Notes under the pieces: generated by a model
What the model saw: the letters and a program-made list of their open reading frames with translations, nothing else
Databases searched by the model: none
What the model was told of the DNA's origin: nothing
Made by a program: the position numbers and the translations under genes
In this document: piece after piece, positions 34,526 to 43,552 of the stretch
How the letters are laid out: each line of letters begins with the position of its first letter
Numbering within the stretch: the stretch's first letter is position 1
DNA from: an uncultured Blastocatellia bacterium
GTDB taxonomy: Bacteria > Acidobacteriota > Blastocatellia > Pyrinomonadales > Pyrinomonadaceae
DNA: 64,000 bases
Assembly (NCBI GenBank): GCA_946480785.1
Contig: CAMLLD010000033.1
Coordinates: 1-64,000, forward strand
Direction: 5' to 3'

Positions 34526-36013
34526 ATGGCAAACAGCGCTCAGGATAAAGAACTGCTAAATCAGTTGGTGACGTTCATCCAACACGACGTGCCGGGCCTG
34601 CCCGCCGGCGAGTTTAAGTTGACCGTCTCACAACGCCTCGACGACAAGGACGACAAACCGATCAATGACGAGCCGATCGAGAACGAATACTACTTCGCGG
34701 TGCTCGGCGATCGTTTTCGTCTGAAGAACCCGGCGGAAGTGCTTTACACGGTCTTTCCGGAAGACAACGGGCGCGGCCAGTACGACACGGTTTTGCCGCA
34801 CGTCGTGTTTACGAAATCGACGTTTCCCTGGTCGCGCTATCCGACGAGCACTGAACCTGAAGCGCCGCCGGCCGGCGCGGCTACCGAGGAGAATGTGCCG
34901 ACGTGGCTCTCGGTGTTGCTGTTTGACGAAGACGATCTCGCCGCTTACGGCAAGCCCGCGCTCGAGCCGGTGATGGCCACGATCGGCGATCTTTATCCGA
35001 CCGCCATTTACGACAAATCCACGCTCAAGGACAACTACTCCTACTTCTATCGCGCGAAGGATACGAGCGGCATCGACATCGGCGACGCGCTGACCGATCC
35101 GATTCAGATCGTCGACGTGCCGCTGGAGTTGTTCTGGAAGATCGCGCCGACGATCGCCGATCTGAAGTTGATGGCCCACGTGCGCAAGGTGAGTTTGATT
35201 AACAAGCCGACAATCGCGGGCGTGTCAGACGTCGGTGAGCCGGTCGGAAACTTTTCCATCGTCTTCGGCAACCGTTTGCCGCAAACGCAGAGGAGAACTT
35301 TCGCCTGCCTCGTCTCGCTCGAAGAGCTGCAGCCGTTTCTGCCCACGGACGAGAACGGCGGACCACCGCCGGATACCAAGTTTGACGGCTCTCGTTTCAT
35401 TCGTCTCGCCGTGCTGACGAGCTGGACGTTTTACTCCACGGGCCAGTCCGCTACTTTCGTCGAGCAACTGTTGCGCCTGAACGGCCGGCCTGACGGCAGC
35501 AGCACCGATGCCGTCAATACAAACCTCCGCATCATCTATAGCGGGACCAACAAGATTGCCGGCAACGCGCTCAGCATGGGCTACGTGCCGCTCAATAACA
35601 GTTTGCGAACAGGCGGCAAGACTGTGTCGTGGTATCGCGGGCCACTCATTCCTTACCTGATCCCCACACCGACGATTCATTTTCCGATTCCCTCTCCGGA
35701 TGAAGCGACGGTGTTCGATCCGACAACGGGCATGCTCGACGCTTCCCTCGCCGCGGCTTGGACCATCGGCCGCATGGTCGCGTTGCAGGACACGGCTTTC
35801 TCCACCGCGCTCTATCAATGGAAGCGGGGACTCACTCAAAAGGTAATCAACTACATCGAGGAACAAATCCTCGGCGAGCAATTCTCTTTCGTGCTCGAAG
35901 CCGGCGAAGTGCCGTTTGCGCTTCGTGACGTCACGCGGATCTCGCCGATAGACGCGCTGCTGCACAAGATGATGCAAACACTGCCGGCCAACGCCAAACG
36001 CCGATCGGAATAA
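34526..36013 (+). CDS. unknown cluster protein (495 residues)
   Basis: No signal peptide or membrane helix. The N-terminus is helical (DKELLNQLVTFIQHDVPGLP), followed by mixed alpha/beta sequence with many aromatic and proline residues (NEYYFAVLGDRFRLKNPAEV; LPHVVFTKSTFPWSRYP; GKTVSWYRGPLIPYLIPTPT). The late part is helical (AAWTIGRMVALQDTAFSTAL; VINYIEEQILGEQFSFVLEA). I recognise no family. The 4-bp gap to the next gene implies co-translation with the 306-residue protein, and probably a complex with it. Confidence 0.8.
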   Translation: MANSAQDKELLNQLVTFIQHDVPGLPAGEFKLTVSQRLDDKDDKPINDEPIENEYYFAVLGDRFRLKNPAEVLYTVFPEDNGRGQYDTVLPHVVFTKSTFPWSRYPTSTEPEAPPAGAATEENVPTWLSVLLFDEDDLAAYGKPALEPVMATIGDLYPTAIYDKSTLKDNYSYFYRAKDTSGIDIGDALTDPIQIVDVPLELFWKIAPTIADLKLMAHVRKVSLINKPTIAGVSDVGEPVGNFSIVFGNRLPQTQRRTFACLVSLEELQPFLPTDENGGPPPDTKFDGSRFIRLAVLTSWTFYSTGQSATFVEQLLRLNGRPDGSSTDAVNTNLRIIYSGTNKIAGNALSMGYVPLNNSLRTGGKTVSWYRGPLIPYLIPTPTIHFPIPSPDEATVFDPTTGMLDASLAAAWTIGRMVALQDTAFSTALYQWKRGLTQKVINYIEEQILGEQFSFVLEAGEVPFALRDVTRISPIDALLHKMMQTLPANAKRRSE

Positions 36014-36017
36014 GTCA

Positions 36018-36938
36018 ATGAAGACGCTCAACCCACGCACAAGTTTCCAAACAAAGATCTCCGATACCTTCGCCGATCCCGCCGCTATTCAGTCGTCGCT
36101 GGGAGAGGTCCTGGTGCCCGAACAAATCTCGAAGTGGCTGGGCCGCCTGCGCTTGCTCAAAGGCGTGCCGTTCAACTACCTCGTCCCTGACGAGCGGATG
36201 CTCCCGCCCGAATCGATCCGTTTCTTCTATCTCGACATCAATTGGATCGACTCATTGCTCGACGGCGCATTCAGCATCGGCCGCAACCTGACGAAAACCG
36301 ATAACGCGTTTACGAACAATCTCGACAGCGCAGTCACGCCGAAAGTGAGTCAGCAGGGACGCAAAGGGGCCGCGAGCGTACGCGCGGAAGCTCTCGGTGT
36401 AGAGCCGCCGCTGGCGTCGCTTCAGGTTGTGTCAGGCTTTCTGCTGCGCTCAACCGTCGTCTCGGCTTACAAAGGAATCGGCGCGAATGTTTATCCGCTC
36501 GGCGGCACGCCGCAGGATCCCACGATCACGCTGCTCGACATCCTGCGCTTCGAGCCGCTCGGTCCCAACTCCGACACGCTCATCTGTCTCGTCGATGGCG
36601 ACGCTTATCGCGTAGACATTCACGAAGCGCCCGAGCACCTGCATTACGGGATCAATAAATACGAGTACAACGAGCCGGCCAAAACCGTCACAGCCTTCAA
36701 GAAGGTCCACACGTTTACGAAGGAAGGTTCGAAGGTGACGATCAATAAGGAATATAAGGATCTCGATTTGTCGAACTCGTTCCGGTCCGGCTCGCCACGC
36801 GTGTTGAAGATGAACCTGCTGGCCCAACAGATCGCCGCCTTGAACAACGTACCCGACATCGACTCCGCCGAGATGGGTTTTGAAATGACCGAAGGCGTCG
36901 GCATGGTGCAGTTCAAAAAGGAATCGTCGCAATCATGA
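36018..36938 (+). CDS. unknown cluster protein (306 residues)
   Basis: Starts 4 bp after the previous stop and overlaps the following ATG by 4 bp (ATGA). Its sequence includes LGRLRLLKGVPFNYLVPDER, ESIRFFYLDINWIDSLLDGA, FSIGRNLTKTDNAFTNNLDS, then VVSGFLLRSTVVSAYKGIGA and LDILRFEPLGPNSDTLICLV. The latter part carries lysine-rich beta segments (HTFTKEGSKVTINKEYKDLD). There is no signal peptide, membrane helix or catalytic motif. The phrase on fixed aromatic motifs (NYLVPDERMLPPESIRFFY, in part) looks conserved and could be diagnostic in a profile search. Obligate coupling to neighbours suggests a subunit role. Confidence 0.8.
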   Translation: MKTLNPRTSFQTKISDTFADPAAIQSSLGEVLVPEQISKWLGRLRLLKGVPFNYLVPDERMLPPESIRFFYLDINWIDSLLDGAFSIGRNLTKTDNAFTNNLDSAVTPKVSQQGRKGAASVRAEALGVEPPLASLQVVSGFLLRSTVVSAYKGIGANVYPLGGTPQDPTITLLDILRFEPLGPNSDTLICLVDGDAYRVDIHEAPEHLHYGINKYEYNEPAKTVTAFKKVHTFTKEGSKVTINKEYKDLDLSNSFRSGSPRVLKMNLLAQQIAALNNVPDIDSAEMGFEMTEGVGMVQFKKESSQS

Positions 36939-39900
36939 ATGCAATTGTTCCCCTCAACGTCACCGCCATTCGCGTGAGCGCCAACGATCGTACGAACATC
37001 GTGTCGAAGTTCAAGGGACGCACGGCGCTCTTCGAGGACATGCCGTTCAAGAAAGACGAGAAAGTAGCGAGCACCGGCGACACGATCCTGCGCCCGCTGG
37101 AGAGTGGTGCTTCGCCGAAGGATCCGTTGGATCCCGGCATTCACTTGCACTGGGAATTGCCCGATTACTTCCGGCGTGGCACGCAGCCGGCGCAGGGTGG
37201 CGACGTAGTTTTTCCCCCAGCGCCGAACCGCTGGCTGGTCATTCGTTATCTGCGTATTTACGACGCGGGCGCCGGCAAGTATGAACCAGTGCGACCGAAG
37301 TGCTGGATCGTCGAGAGCGATTTCCTTTCACCGAAGATCATCGAGGACTCAACCGGCGAACCGCGTCCCGCAGTGTCGGTGCCGATTCCGACTAATCCGC
37401 AAGCGAACCAGCGGCCTTTCATGTACATGGGCCGCGTTCTCGATCTCGACCAGTGGAATCCCGCCGCGGAAAACCCGGCTGACTTTCTGCCTTTCTACAA
37501 GGGCACAAACGGACAGCCGCTTTATCTCACGTCGGTGGGCTTTGTTGGCCCATCCTTCTCGGCTTATTACCCCGAGTGCATAAGTGTTTTCGGTTTCTGG
37601 GATCACTTCAAGGATGAAGACACCGTCTATAAGCGCATCAGGGAAAACCTGCCCATCCAATTCAAAGTGACTTACGAGGTCGTTGGCTGGATTAACGAAG
37701 AGAACGCCGATCCGTTGAAGAACGTCGCGACCATCGTGACCGAAGGCTACAACCGTTACGTGCAGCAGTGTGCGGCGGAAAAAGTTCCCGTGGTGCGGAC
37801 GCCGGCCGACGAGTTCGTGGGCGTTGCGGCGCAAAGATATCGCTGGGATCTTCACAAGGACAACATCACTTACACGTTGAAGCCGGACAAGACCATCGAC
37901 ACGTTGGACGTGCCGCAGCGAACCGTGTGCGGCGGCTTCGAGCAGGAGATTGTCTGGGACATGCTGACCAGTCCGCAGACCTCCTTCTTTCTCAACAACC
38001 CGAACAATCCGCAGTCGCCGGCTGTGTGGACTGACACCGTTGAATTAGCGGTGGGCAACACGACTGTCGAAGCATTGTCGGCGTTGTTGAAGAAAGACAT
38101 GGAAAACCCGAAAAACCTGGCGGATGTTTTAGACAACTACGAATACCTGCTGAACGCTTTGCAACTCGGCATCCTGCGCGACCTCGAGACGAACGGCAAC
38201 GCGCTGATCACTCTCGAAGAGGACACACACTCGAAAGAATTTTCGCAGCTCGCCGGCGGCTACATGTGGGTCGTGGAGCAAAGACAACAAGGTACGGAGC
38301 GGGCCGGTAATCCCGATGAGGAAGTCAACTTACCACTCGACATCGCGGAACAACTCAGTCTGCTCAACCAGGCGCAGAAAGATTACGACCAGGGACGCGC
38401 CGCGCTCGACGTCATGCGCAAGCAGCTCTTCATGGATTGGCTTCGCTACGTGAAGATTCACGTCAGCGAAATCCCCGACCCGAACGTCCCTACCAACGTT
38501 CTGACAAATTTCATCTCGACCTCGCAGGGCGGCGAGCTGACCGCAGTCGTCGACTACGGCAAGACGGTGGGCATCCTTTTGTATTTGCAGGACCCGGTTA
38601 CGGCGGAGATCACGGGCATTCAGCCGCCGATGCATAGTCTGCTGCCGGCTCAATTTTCGGAAGCGACGTCACGGGCGATCGCAGTGTGGAACCAATACCA
38701 GGCGCTGCTCAATATGTTGATCGACTACCCGACCTGGCAACTGCGCGCGACAACGGCGCTGCCCTTCTCGCTTCCGACCGATCCGGTGTTGGTGATGGAA
38801 GGCGCGCGTCTGCAACCTGTCCGGCGCAATGGTCCAGGCCCGAACATCGGCGTGCGCGTCACCGGCGAACTACTGAAAACGCTGCAGTTCAAATACCAGG
38901 ACAACACCTTCACGATCTCGACGGGGGATCTCATTGGTGTGCCGCAGATGCCTGAAGCGGTCCCGATGAAGACGGACGTTCAGGGTTTGGTCAACGAGAC
39001 TTACCTGCTCGCGCCCGCGCTCACCGCAGCAGTCGCGGATGCGCTGAAGGCGAAGGGCGGCAGCGGCAACCCCGCCGTCTCTCATTACGCGGAGTTTGTT
39101 TCCTCGTTGAGTCTGGCCCAGGGCGGACTCTCCCCCGCGGAAGGCGGGACTCCATCCGGACTCTTCAAGGCGGTCCACGATCCCGACCGACACATGACGG
39201 CGAACCCAACAGAAACCGTCTCGACACCGCTCGCGTTGAGCGTGACGTTCACCAACGCCACCACGAATGGTTGGGCGCCCGACGCGGTCGCCTGGACCAC
39301 GCAACCGGCGCTGCCCGAATTCACGCCGAAACGTTACGATCCGTTCCTGCCCGTGTTCCTGCTGTGGACCGCGCAACTTGAACCGCTCAAGCGCGACGAA
39401 GGTAATAACTATGGACCAGGAAACCTGACGAACTACTTTCATCTTGATCCAGACGGCATTGATTACCGTTATACAACCGGCACGAGTATCACGACCGACA
39501 AGCCTGTGCGCTACGAGCGTTCCGTAACGCTGTCGAAAGCCACCACCTACAGTCTGACAAACCAGATCGATAGTTACATCAGGAACTATCCCACCGACGA
39601 GAAAACCGATGCGACACTCGAACAGGCGAAAGAGACTTATCAAAGCCGCAAAATAATTTCGCAGGGCCTGGACGGTTTCAATGTCGAGCAAACGCTGCGC
39701 AAGTTGATACCGAAAGTACCGGTCCAGGATCTCGTTAAAGGACCACGCGACGGCATCACGCTCGCGGTGAGTAATGCGGCGGTCGCACACCCGATCGATA
39801 ATTGGTACAACTTCGGCTTCAACGGTTACGCTCCCATCGACGTCGGTCTGCTCGCGCAACACAACTTCGGACCGTTCCGCTCCGGTTTCGCTGAGATTTT

Positions 39901-41236
39901 CACGCTCGAAATTATTGACGTGTTCGGCCAGCGCATGACGCTGAACACCAGCGCCACGAATCCTGATGGTTCGTTGCAAACGATCGTGGCCCAAAGTCTC
40001 AAGCCCGATCCGGGAGATGTTGCCAACAAGGACAAGATCTTTCTGCCGCCGCGGCTGCTCGCGCCGACGCGACTCTGGTTCGCGTGGTTGTCGGCGAACC
40101 ATAACAAACGCGTGCAAGGAATCACCGGCGACTTCGTCGAGATGAACTCGCATCCGGCGACCACGCCCGTGTTCGGTTGGGTGATGCCCAACCATCTCGA
40201 CGACAGTCTCTTCTTTTACGACGCGGACGGCGCCGCGATCGGTTCGTTCGGCGTCGAGCACAACGATTTGAAGTACCGCACCCGCGCGGGCAATGTGAAA
40301 AATCCCGAGGACTTGCTGGAAGTAGACATCGGTCCGAAGGGACGTCCGATCGTCAATCCGCACGTCGCCGATTTCATGTGGTACATCAACGGCAAAGACG
40401 CGGACTTTCTGCGCGATCTGATGAACACGATCGAGGCTTCCGACAAGTTCATCAACCCGGTGAGATTCGCGCAGGATCCGTCGCTGGCCGTGCTCATCGG
40501 TCGACCACTCGCGCTGACGCGCGCCGTGATCGCGCTGGAGACCAGTGGCACTGTGTTGCCGGTGAGCCAGGCCGACGTGACGCCTACCGATCCTTTTCCC
40601 TCCGATGTAAAAAACAATCGCTACAAGTATTTCGATCGCCAACAGGCAAGCAGTGCGAAGCTTGCTAGTGTGAAGTTCCCGGCGCGGCTCGGCGATCTCG
40701 CAAATATCGACGACGGACTCGTCGGCTATCTAATCGAGGCTGCCGGTCCCGATCCGTATGGCACTTTCTATTCACCGGCCGCTCCGCCCGATGGCACTCA
40801 CGGTGTCGTGCGGCCCAAGCCGGACACGATTGAGTTGACGTTGAACGCCAGCGCGATCACCGTGACGATGCTTATCGATCCGCGCGCGCCCGTTCATGCC
40901 ACCACCGGCGTACTGCCGGTGCAGATGCGGCAAATTCCACCCGATCAATACGCCGAGACAGTTCGCAGTCTCGCCGTTACGTTCTTCACTCATCCCATGT
41001 TGAGTCTGAATCAGCGGTTGATCGTGCCGCTGCCGCAGGAGTCGAATTACGAATGGTCGTGGATCACGTTTGGCAGCACAACCCCGGTGCTGCTGCCGGC
41101 GAACGAGGCGAATGAGTTCGCGACCTTTGGCTATACGCCGCAAACGATCCTGGAGGGCTGGCTGCGACTGAACGCCCAAATTCTTCAGCCACTCACACCG
41201 CCGCATACTACAAATTCAGACAACCCCAAGGAGTAA
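36935..41236 (+). CDS. giant unknown cluster protein (1433 residues)
   Basis: No signal peptide or membrane segment. The N-terminal part has distinctive motifs PGIHLHWELPDYFRRG (68-83) and FPPAPNRWLVIRYLR (93-107), suggesting a conserved N-terminal domain. A charged helical region near residues 390-520 (VEALSALLKKDMENPKNLAD; SLLNQAQKDYDQGRAALDVM) may be coiled. The rest is mixed beta-rich, with FHLDPDGIDYRYTTGT and NWYNFGFNGYAPIDVGLLAQ, and a final ESNYEWSWITFGSTTPVLLP. I recognise no family. It overlaps the 306-residue gene by 4 bp and precedes the FISUMP protein gene by 5 bp. Together with the 1507-residue protein it is the bulk of the cluster. Confidence 0.8.
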   Translation: MNAIVPLNVTAIRVSANDRTNIVSKFKGRTALFEDMPFKKDEKVASTGDTILRPLESGASPKDPLDPGIHLHWELPDYFRRGTQPAQGGDVVFPPAPNRWLVIRYLRIYDAGAGKYEPVRPKCWIVESDFLSPKIIEDSTGEPRPAVSVPIPTNPQANQRPFMYMGRVLDLDQWNPAAENPADFLPFYKGTNGQPLYLTSVGFVGPSFSAYYPECISVFGFWDHFKDEDTVYKRIRENLPIQFKVTYEVVGWINEENADPLKNVATIVTEGYNRYVQQCAAEKVPVVRTPADEFVGVAAQRYRWDLHKDNITYTLKPDKTIDTLDVPQRTVCGGFEQEIVWDMLTSPQTSFFLNNPNNPQSPAVWTDTVELAVGNTTVEALSALLKKDMENPKNLADVLDNYEYLLNALQLGILRDLETNGNALITLEEDTHSKEFSQLAGGYMWVVEQRQQGTERAGNPDEEVNLPLDIAEQLSLLNQAQKDYDQGRAALDVMRKQLFMDWLRYVKIHVSEIPDPNVPTNVLTNFISTSQGGELTAVVDYGKTVGILLYLQDPVTAEITGIQPPMHSLLPAQFSEATSRAIAVWNQYQALLNMLIDYPTWQLRATTALPFSLPTDPVLVMEGARLQPVRRNGPGPNIGVRVTGELLKTLQFKYQDNTFTISTGDLIGVPQMPEAVPMKTDVQGLVNETYLLAPALTAAVADALKAKGGSGNPAVSHYAEFVSSLSLAQGGLSPAEGGTPSGLFKAVHDPDRHMTANPTETVSTPLALSVTFTNATTNGWAPDAVAWTTQPALPEFTPKRYDPFLPVFLLWTAQLEPLKRDEGNNYGPGNLTNYFHLDPDGIDYRYTTGTSITTDKPVRYERSVTLSKATTYSLTNQIDSYIRNYPTDEKTDATLEQAKETYQSRKIISQGLDGFNVEQTLRKLIPKVPVQDLVKGPRDGITLAVSNAAVAHPIDNWYNFGFNGYAPIDVGLLAQHNFGPFRSGFAEIFTLEIIDVFGQRMTLNTSATNPDGSLQTIVAQSLKPDPGDVANKDKIFLPPRLLAPTRLWFAWLSANHNKRVQGITGDFVEMNSHPATTPVFGWVMPNHLDDSLFFYDADGAAIGSFGVEHNDLKYRTRAGNVKNPEDLLEVDIGPKGRPIVNPHVADFMWYINGKDADFLRDLMNTIEASDKFINPVRFAQDPSLAVLIGRPLALTRAVIALETSGTVLPVSQADVTPTDPFPSDVKNNRYKYFDRQQASSAKLASVKFPARLGDLANIDDGLVGYLIEAAGPDPYGTFYSPAAPPDGTHGVVRPKPDTIELTLNASAITVTMLIDPRAPVHATTGVLPVQMRQIPPDQYAETVRSLAVTFFTHPMLSLNQRLIVPLPQESNYEWSWITFGSTTPVLLPANEANEFATFGYTPQTILEGWLRLNAQILQPLTPPHTTNSDNPKE

Positions 41237-41241
41237 AAGCA

Positions 41242-43026
41242 ATGGCCAACGGAGCACCAGACGTTTCCCTGACCGTCTTGAACAATGCCAATGGACCCGT
41301 CATCTTTGTTGGCATACAAACAGAGCTGGAAGTCACGCTCACCAACAACAGCGACGCGATCATTCTGACCACCGGCTCGCCTTCCTCGGCTTTGAAGATC
41401 TGGATGCCGACGTTCTTCACTACTGACGAGTTGAAGAACATGAAGATTGTGCTGAACGATTGGGATTATTTCCTGGACGTCGACGATTCGCTGCGCCTCA
41501 CTTACAAAGGCCCATCGCCCTGGAACTGGAACAAGGGCCAGAAAATATCCTTCAAGATCACGGCTGTGCAAACGAGTGCGGACCCGACGTCGGATGCCGT
41601 GCAGGTCATGTTTCAAAACATGGGCGGCAATGTTCCGCTGCAGGTGCAGGAGCCGTTATCGTTGTCTAACCCGCCGCGGCCCGGCAACGCGCCGTTGTTG
41701 GAGGTGCTGCAAGTAACGCTCGATAATCAGGGCAGCATCTACGTTTCCACGGAAAACGATCCGCTGCAGAACACGCTCTTTCTGAACCTCAAAAACATCG
41801 GACCAAACGCGCTGTATACGGGCCCGCTGGAGCACCGGGGCAACCCGAAGGTGACTGTGATGTTCGTCTATGGCAGCACCAGCGGCGCGCTTGCGCCTGA
41901 CAACGACCCGAATAAACCACCGGTCGGTTCCGCGTGGAGAATCGACGGCGCGGTGGCGATCGATCAGACGAAAGGCTGGGGGATCAACCGGTCTTCGACT
42001 TCGGGTGATAACCCGCATCCGATCTGGCAGCTCGATCCGGCCCCTACGAATGCACCGCTCATCGGTACCGGCGCGGAAGCGAACGTCACGTTCTCGTTCA
42101 GCAGGATCGTTTCGCAGACGGCCCCGGGCCATACGCAGGCGATCATCAACCTTTCCGGTTTCAAGAAGGACCCGAACACCAAATACAACGACGCGGTGGT
42201 CGTCCTGGACATCGTCAAGCAGGAACCGCCGCCGACGCGCGGTCTCCTCAACTTCTTCGGCGCTGCTCCCGTGATTGCGGTCAAGACCCCGACACAGGGA
42301 ATCGACATCAATCTGCGTTGGGCCATGTTTGATGTGGCGGGTGTAAACATGATTTGTAGTCACCCGAATGTAAACATCTTCGAGAAGAAATATCCGGACC
42401 CGTTGCCACTCGCTTACGATCGCTTCACGCTCAAGATTCCGGGCACGACGCAAAGTGTGCCGATCTTTACCACGCTGCAGGCGTTCGACGGCAACGGCGG
42501 TTATCTGAACAGCATGCAGTTCACCGTGTTCGTCAATGCGCTGATGTTCGTCGACCCGCGCGATGGCCGGGTTTATCCGGCAGTGATTCTGAACAACCAG
42601 TTATGGATGGCCGAGAACCTTGCGTACAACGACGTGGGTGAGTCGTGGGCCTACAACGACTTGCCGGGCAACGAAAAGATCTATGGGCGGTTGTATACGG
42701 CGAAGGCGGGTTCGGTTAGGAAGCCGCCGACGGGTTGGCGTATTCCTTCGGAGAAGGATTGGAAGGGTTTGTTTGATAGTTTTGGAAGTGAGACTGCTGC
42801 GTATGCGGAGTTGATTGAGGGTGGCAAGTCAGGTTTCAACGCGAAGTTGGGCGGCTATCGCGAGCCTACCCCGCAGTACCGGAACCTTTTGGCGCACGGC
42901 TATTACCGCACCTCGAGCGGCACGTTATACGCGGGCTTCAGCGGCACCTCAAAAAGCGTGAACCTCGTGGGTAGATTTGATGAGAACTACGCGATCTCGA
43001 TCCGCTACGTGCGCGCTCTGACGTAG
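41242..43026 (+). CDS. unknown beta-rich protein ending in a FISUMP domain (594 residues)
   Basis: Starts five bases after the previous stop (GGAG nearby). Residues 1-440 are beta-rich, with immunoglobulin-like patterns (VSLTVLNNANGPVIFVGIQT; NVTFSFSRIVSQTAPGHTQA; FTVFVNALMFVDPRDGR). Residues 444-594 are a FISUMP domain (the Fibrobacter succinogenes paralogous domain, a C-type-lectin-like fold): VYPAVILNNQLWMAENLAYN, KPPTGWRIPSEKDWKGLF and a C-terminal AISIRYVRALT. Such domains bind ligands or surfaces and are sometimes diversified by retroelements; no reverse transcriptase is in this window. There is no signal peptide. The domain may be the recognition tip of the cluster's product. It ends at TAG 43024, just before a tandem repeat and element B. 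Confidence 0.8.
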   Translation: MANGAPDVSLTVLNNANGPVIFVGIQTELEVTLTNNSDAIILTTGSPSSALKIWMPTFFTTDELKNMKIVLNDWDYFLDVDDSLRLTYKGPSPWNWNKGQKISFKITAVQTSADPTSDAVQVMFQNMGGNVPLQVQEPLSLSNPPRPGNAPLLEVLQVTLDNQGSIYVSTENDPLQNTLFLNLKNIGPNALYTGPLEHRGNPKVTVMFVYGSTSGALAPDNDPNKPPVGSAWRIDGAVAIDQTKGWGINRSSTSGDNPHPIWQLDPAPTNAPLIGTGAEANVTFSFSRIVSQTAPGHTQAIINLSGFKKDPNTKYNDAVVVLDIVKQEPPPTRGLLNFFGAAPVIAVKTPTQGIDINLRWAMFDVAGVNMICSHPNVNIFEKKYPDPLPLAYDRFTLKIPGTTQSVPIFTTLQAFDGNGGYLNSMQFTVFVNALMFVDPRDGRVYPAVILNNQLWMAENLAYNDVGESWAYNDLPGNEKIYGRLYTAKAGSVRKPPTGWRIPSEKDWKGLFDSFGSETAAYAELIEGGKSGFNAKLGGYREPTPQYRNLLAHGYYRTSSGTLYAGFSGTSKSVNLVGRFDENYAISIRYVRALT

Positions 43027-43043
43027 CGGGGTGGTGGGGTGCG

Positions 43044-43131
43044 TTGGAGATTGAACGCATGGGAGATTGAACGCATGGGAGATTGAACGCATGTATTGGA
43101 GATTGAACGCAGGTGCTGGAGGTTAAACTCC
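43044..43131 (+). repeat. 16-bp tandem repeat at the right end of element B
   Basis: Units at 43044-43059, 43060-43075 and 43076-43091 are tgggagattgaacgca or close variants, then come two longer variants (43092-43111 and 43112-43131), the last merging into the element's aactccgaaggagtt palindrome. Read on the minus strand the units are tgcgttcaatctccca, sharing gttcaa-ctcc with the right-end repeat of element A. Confidence 0.85.
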
Positions 43132-43346
43132 GAAGGAGTTCGCGAATTTTAGCCCAGGGTTCATACCCTGGGTACTAAAAAGAAAGCACGTGCAAACGCT
43201 GAAAGCGTTGGCGAATCCGGTTCTAATCCTAGTCAACGCTTTCAGCGTTTGCAGGTTCTTTTAATGGACTTTCCCCAGGGTGTCGCTACGCTCACCCTGG
43301 GCTGGCATTAGTTAACGCCTTCGGCGTTCCAGTTTTGTGCAAAACC
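43120..43346 (-). repeat. composite palindromic element, copy B (inverted relative to copy A)
   Basis: The same module order as copy A in reverse: aactccgaaggagtt (43126-43140), agcccagggt/accctgggt (43151-43172), caaacgctgaaagcgttgg (43192-43211) with caacgctttcagcgtttg (43233-43250), ccccagggtg/caccctggg (43272-43301), aacgccttcggcgtt (43314-43328), then cagttttgtgcaaaac (43330-43345). Visual alignment against copy A suggests more than 80% identity over about 220 bp. It separates the convergent FISUMP-protein gene and sat-cysC. Confidence 0.85.
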
Positions 43347-43348
43347 TC

Positions 43349-43552
43349 GCGTAAGGTTCAGATCGCGTAAGGTTCAGATCGCTGGGTGTTCAGATCGCTG
43401 GGGGTTCAGATCGCTGGGGGTTCAGATCGCGTGAGGTTCAGATCGCGTGAGGTTCAGATCGCTTGGGGTTCAGATCGCTTGAGGTTCAGATCGCTTGAGG
43501 TTCAGATCGCGTGAGGTTCAGATCGCGTGAGGTTCAGATCGCGTGGGGTTCA
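43349..43552 (-). repeat. 16-bp tandem array (12.75 units) at the left end of element B
   Basis: Twelve complete 16-bp units (43349-43540) of gcgtgaggttcagatc and variants (gcgtaagg..., gctggggg..., gcttgagg...), plus a partial unit 43541-43552. The partial unit contains the stop codon (TGA on the minus strand, plus-strand 43550-43552) of sat-cysC. Similar neighbouring units suggest growth by unit duplication. Confidence 0.95.

Noticed and set aside
26272..43026. Contractile injection system or phage-tail cluster
   Set aside because: No sheath, tube, baseplate, spike or AAA+ ATPase signature was seen in any of the eight proteins.
41242..43026. Diversity-generating retroelement target
   Set aside because: The FISUMP domain is a plausible target class, but no reverse transcriptase or template repeat was found in the window, so only the C-poor patch is reported.
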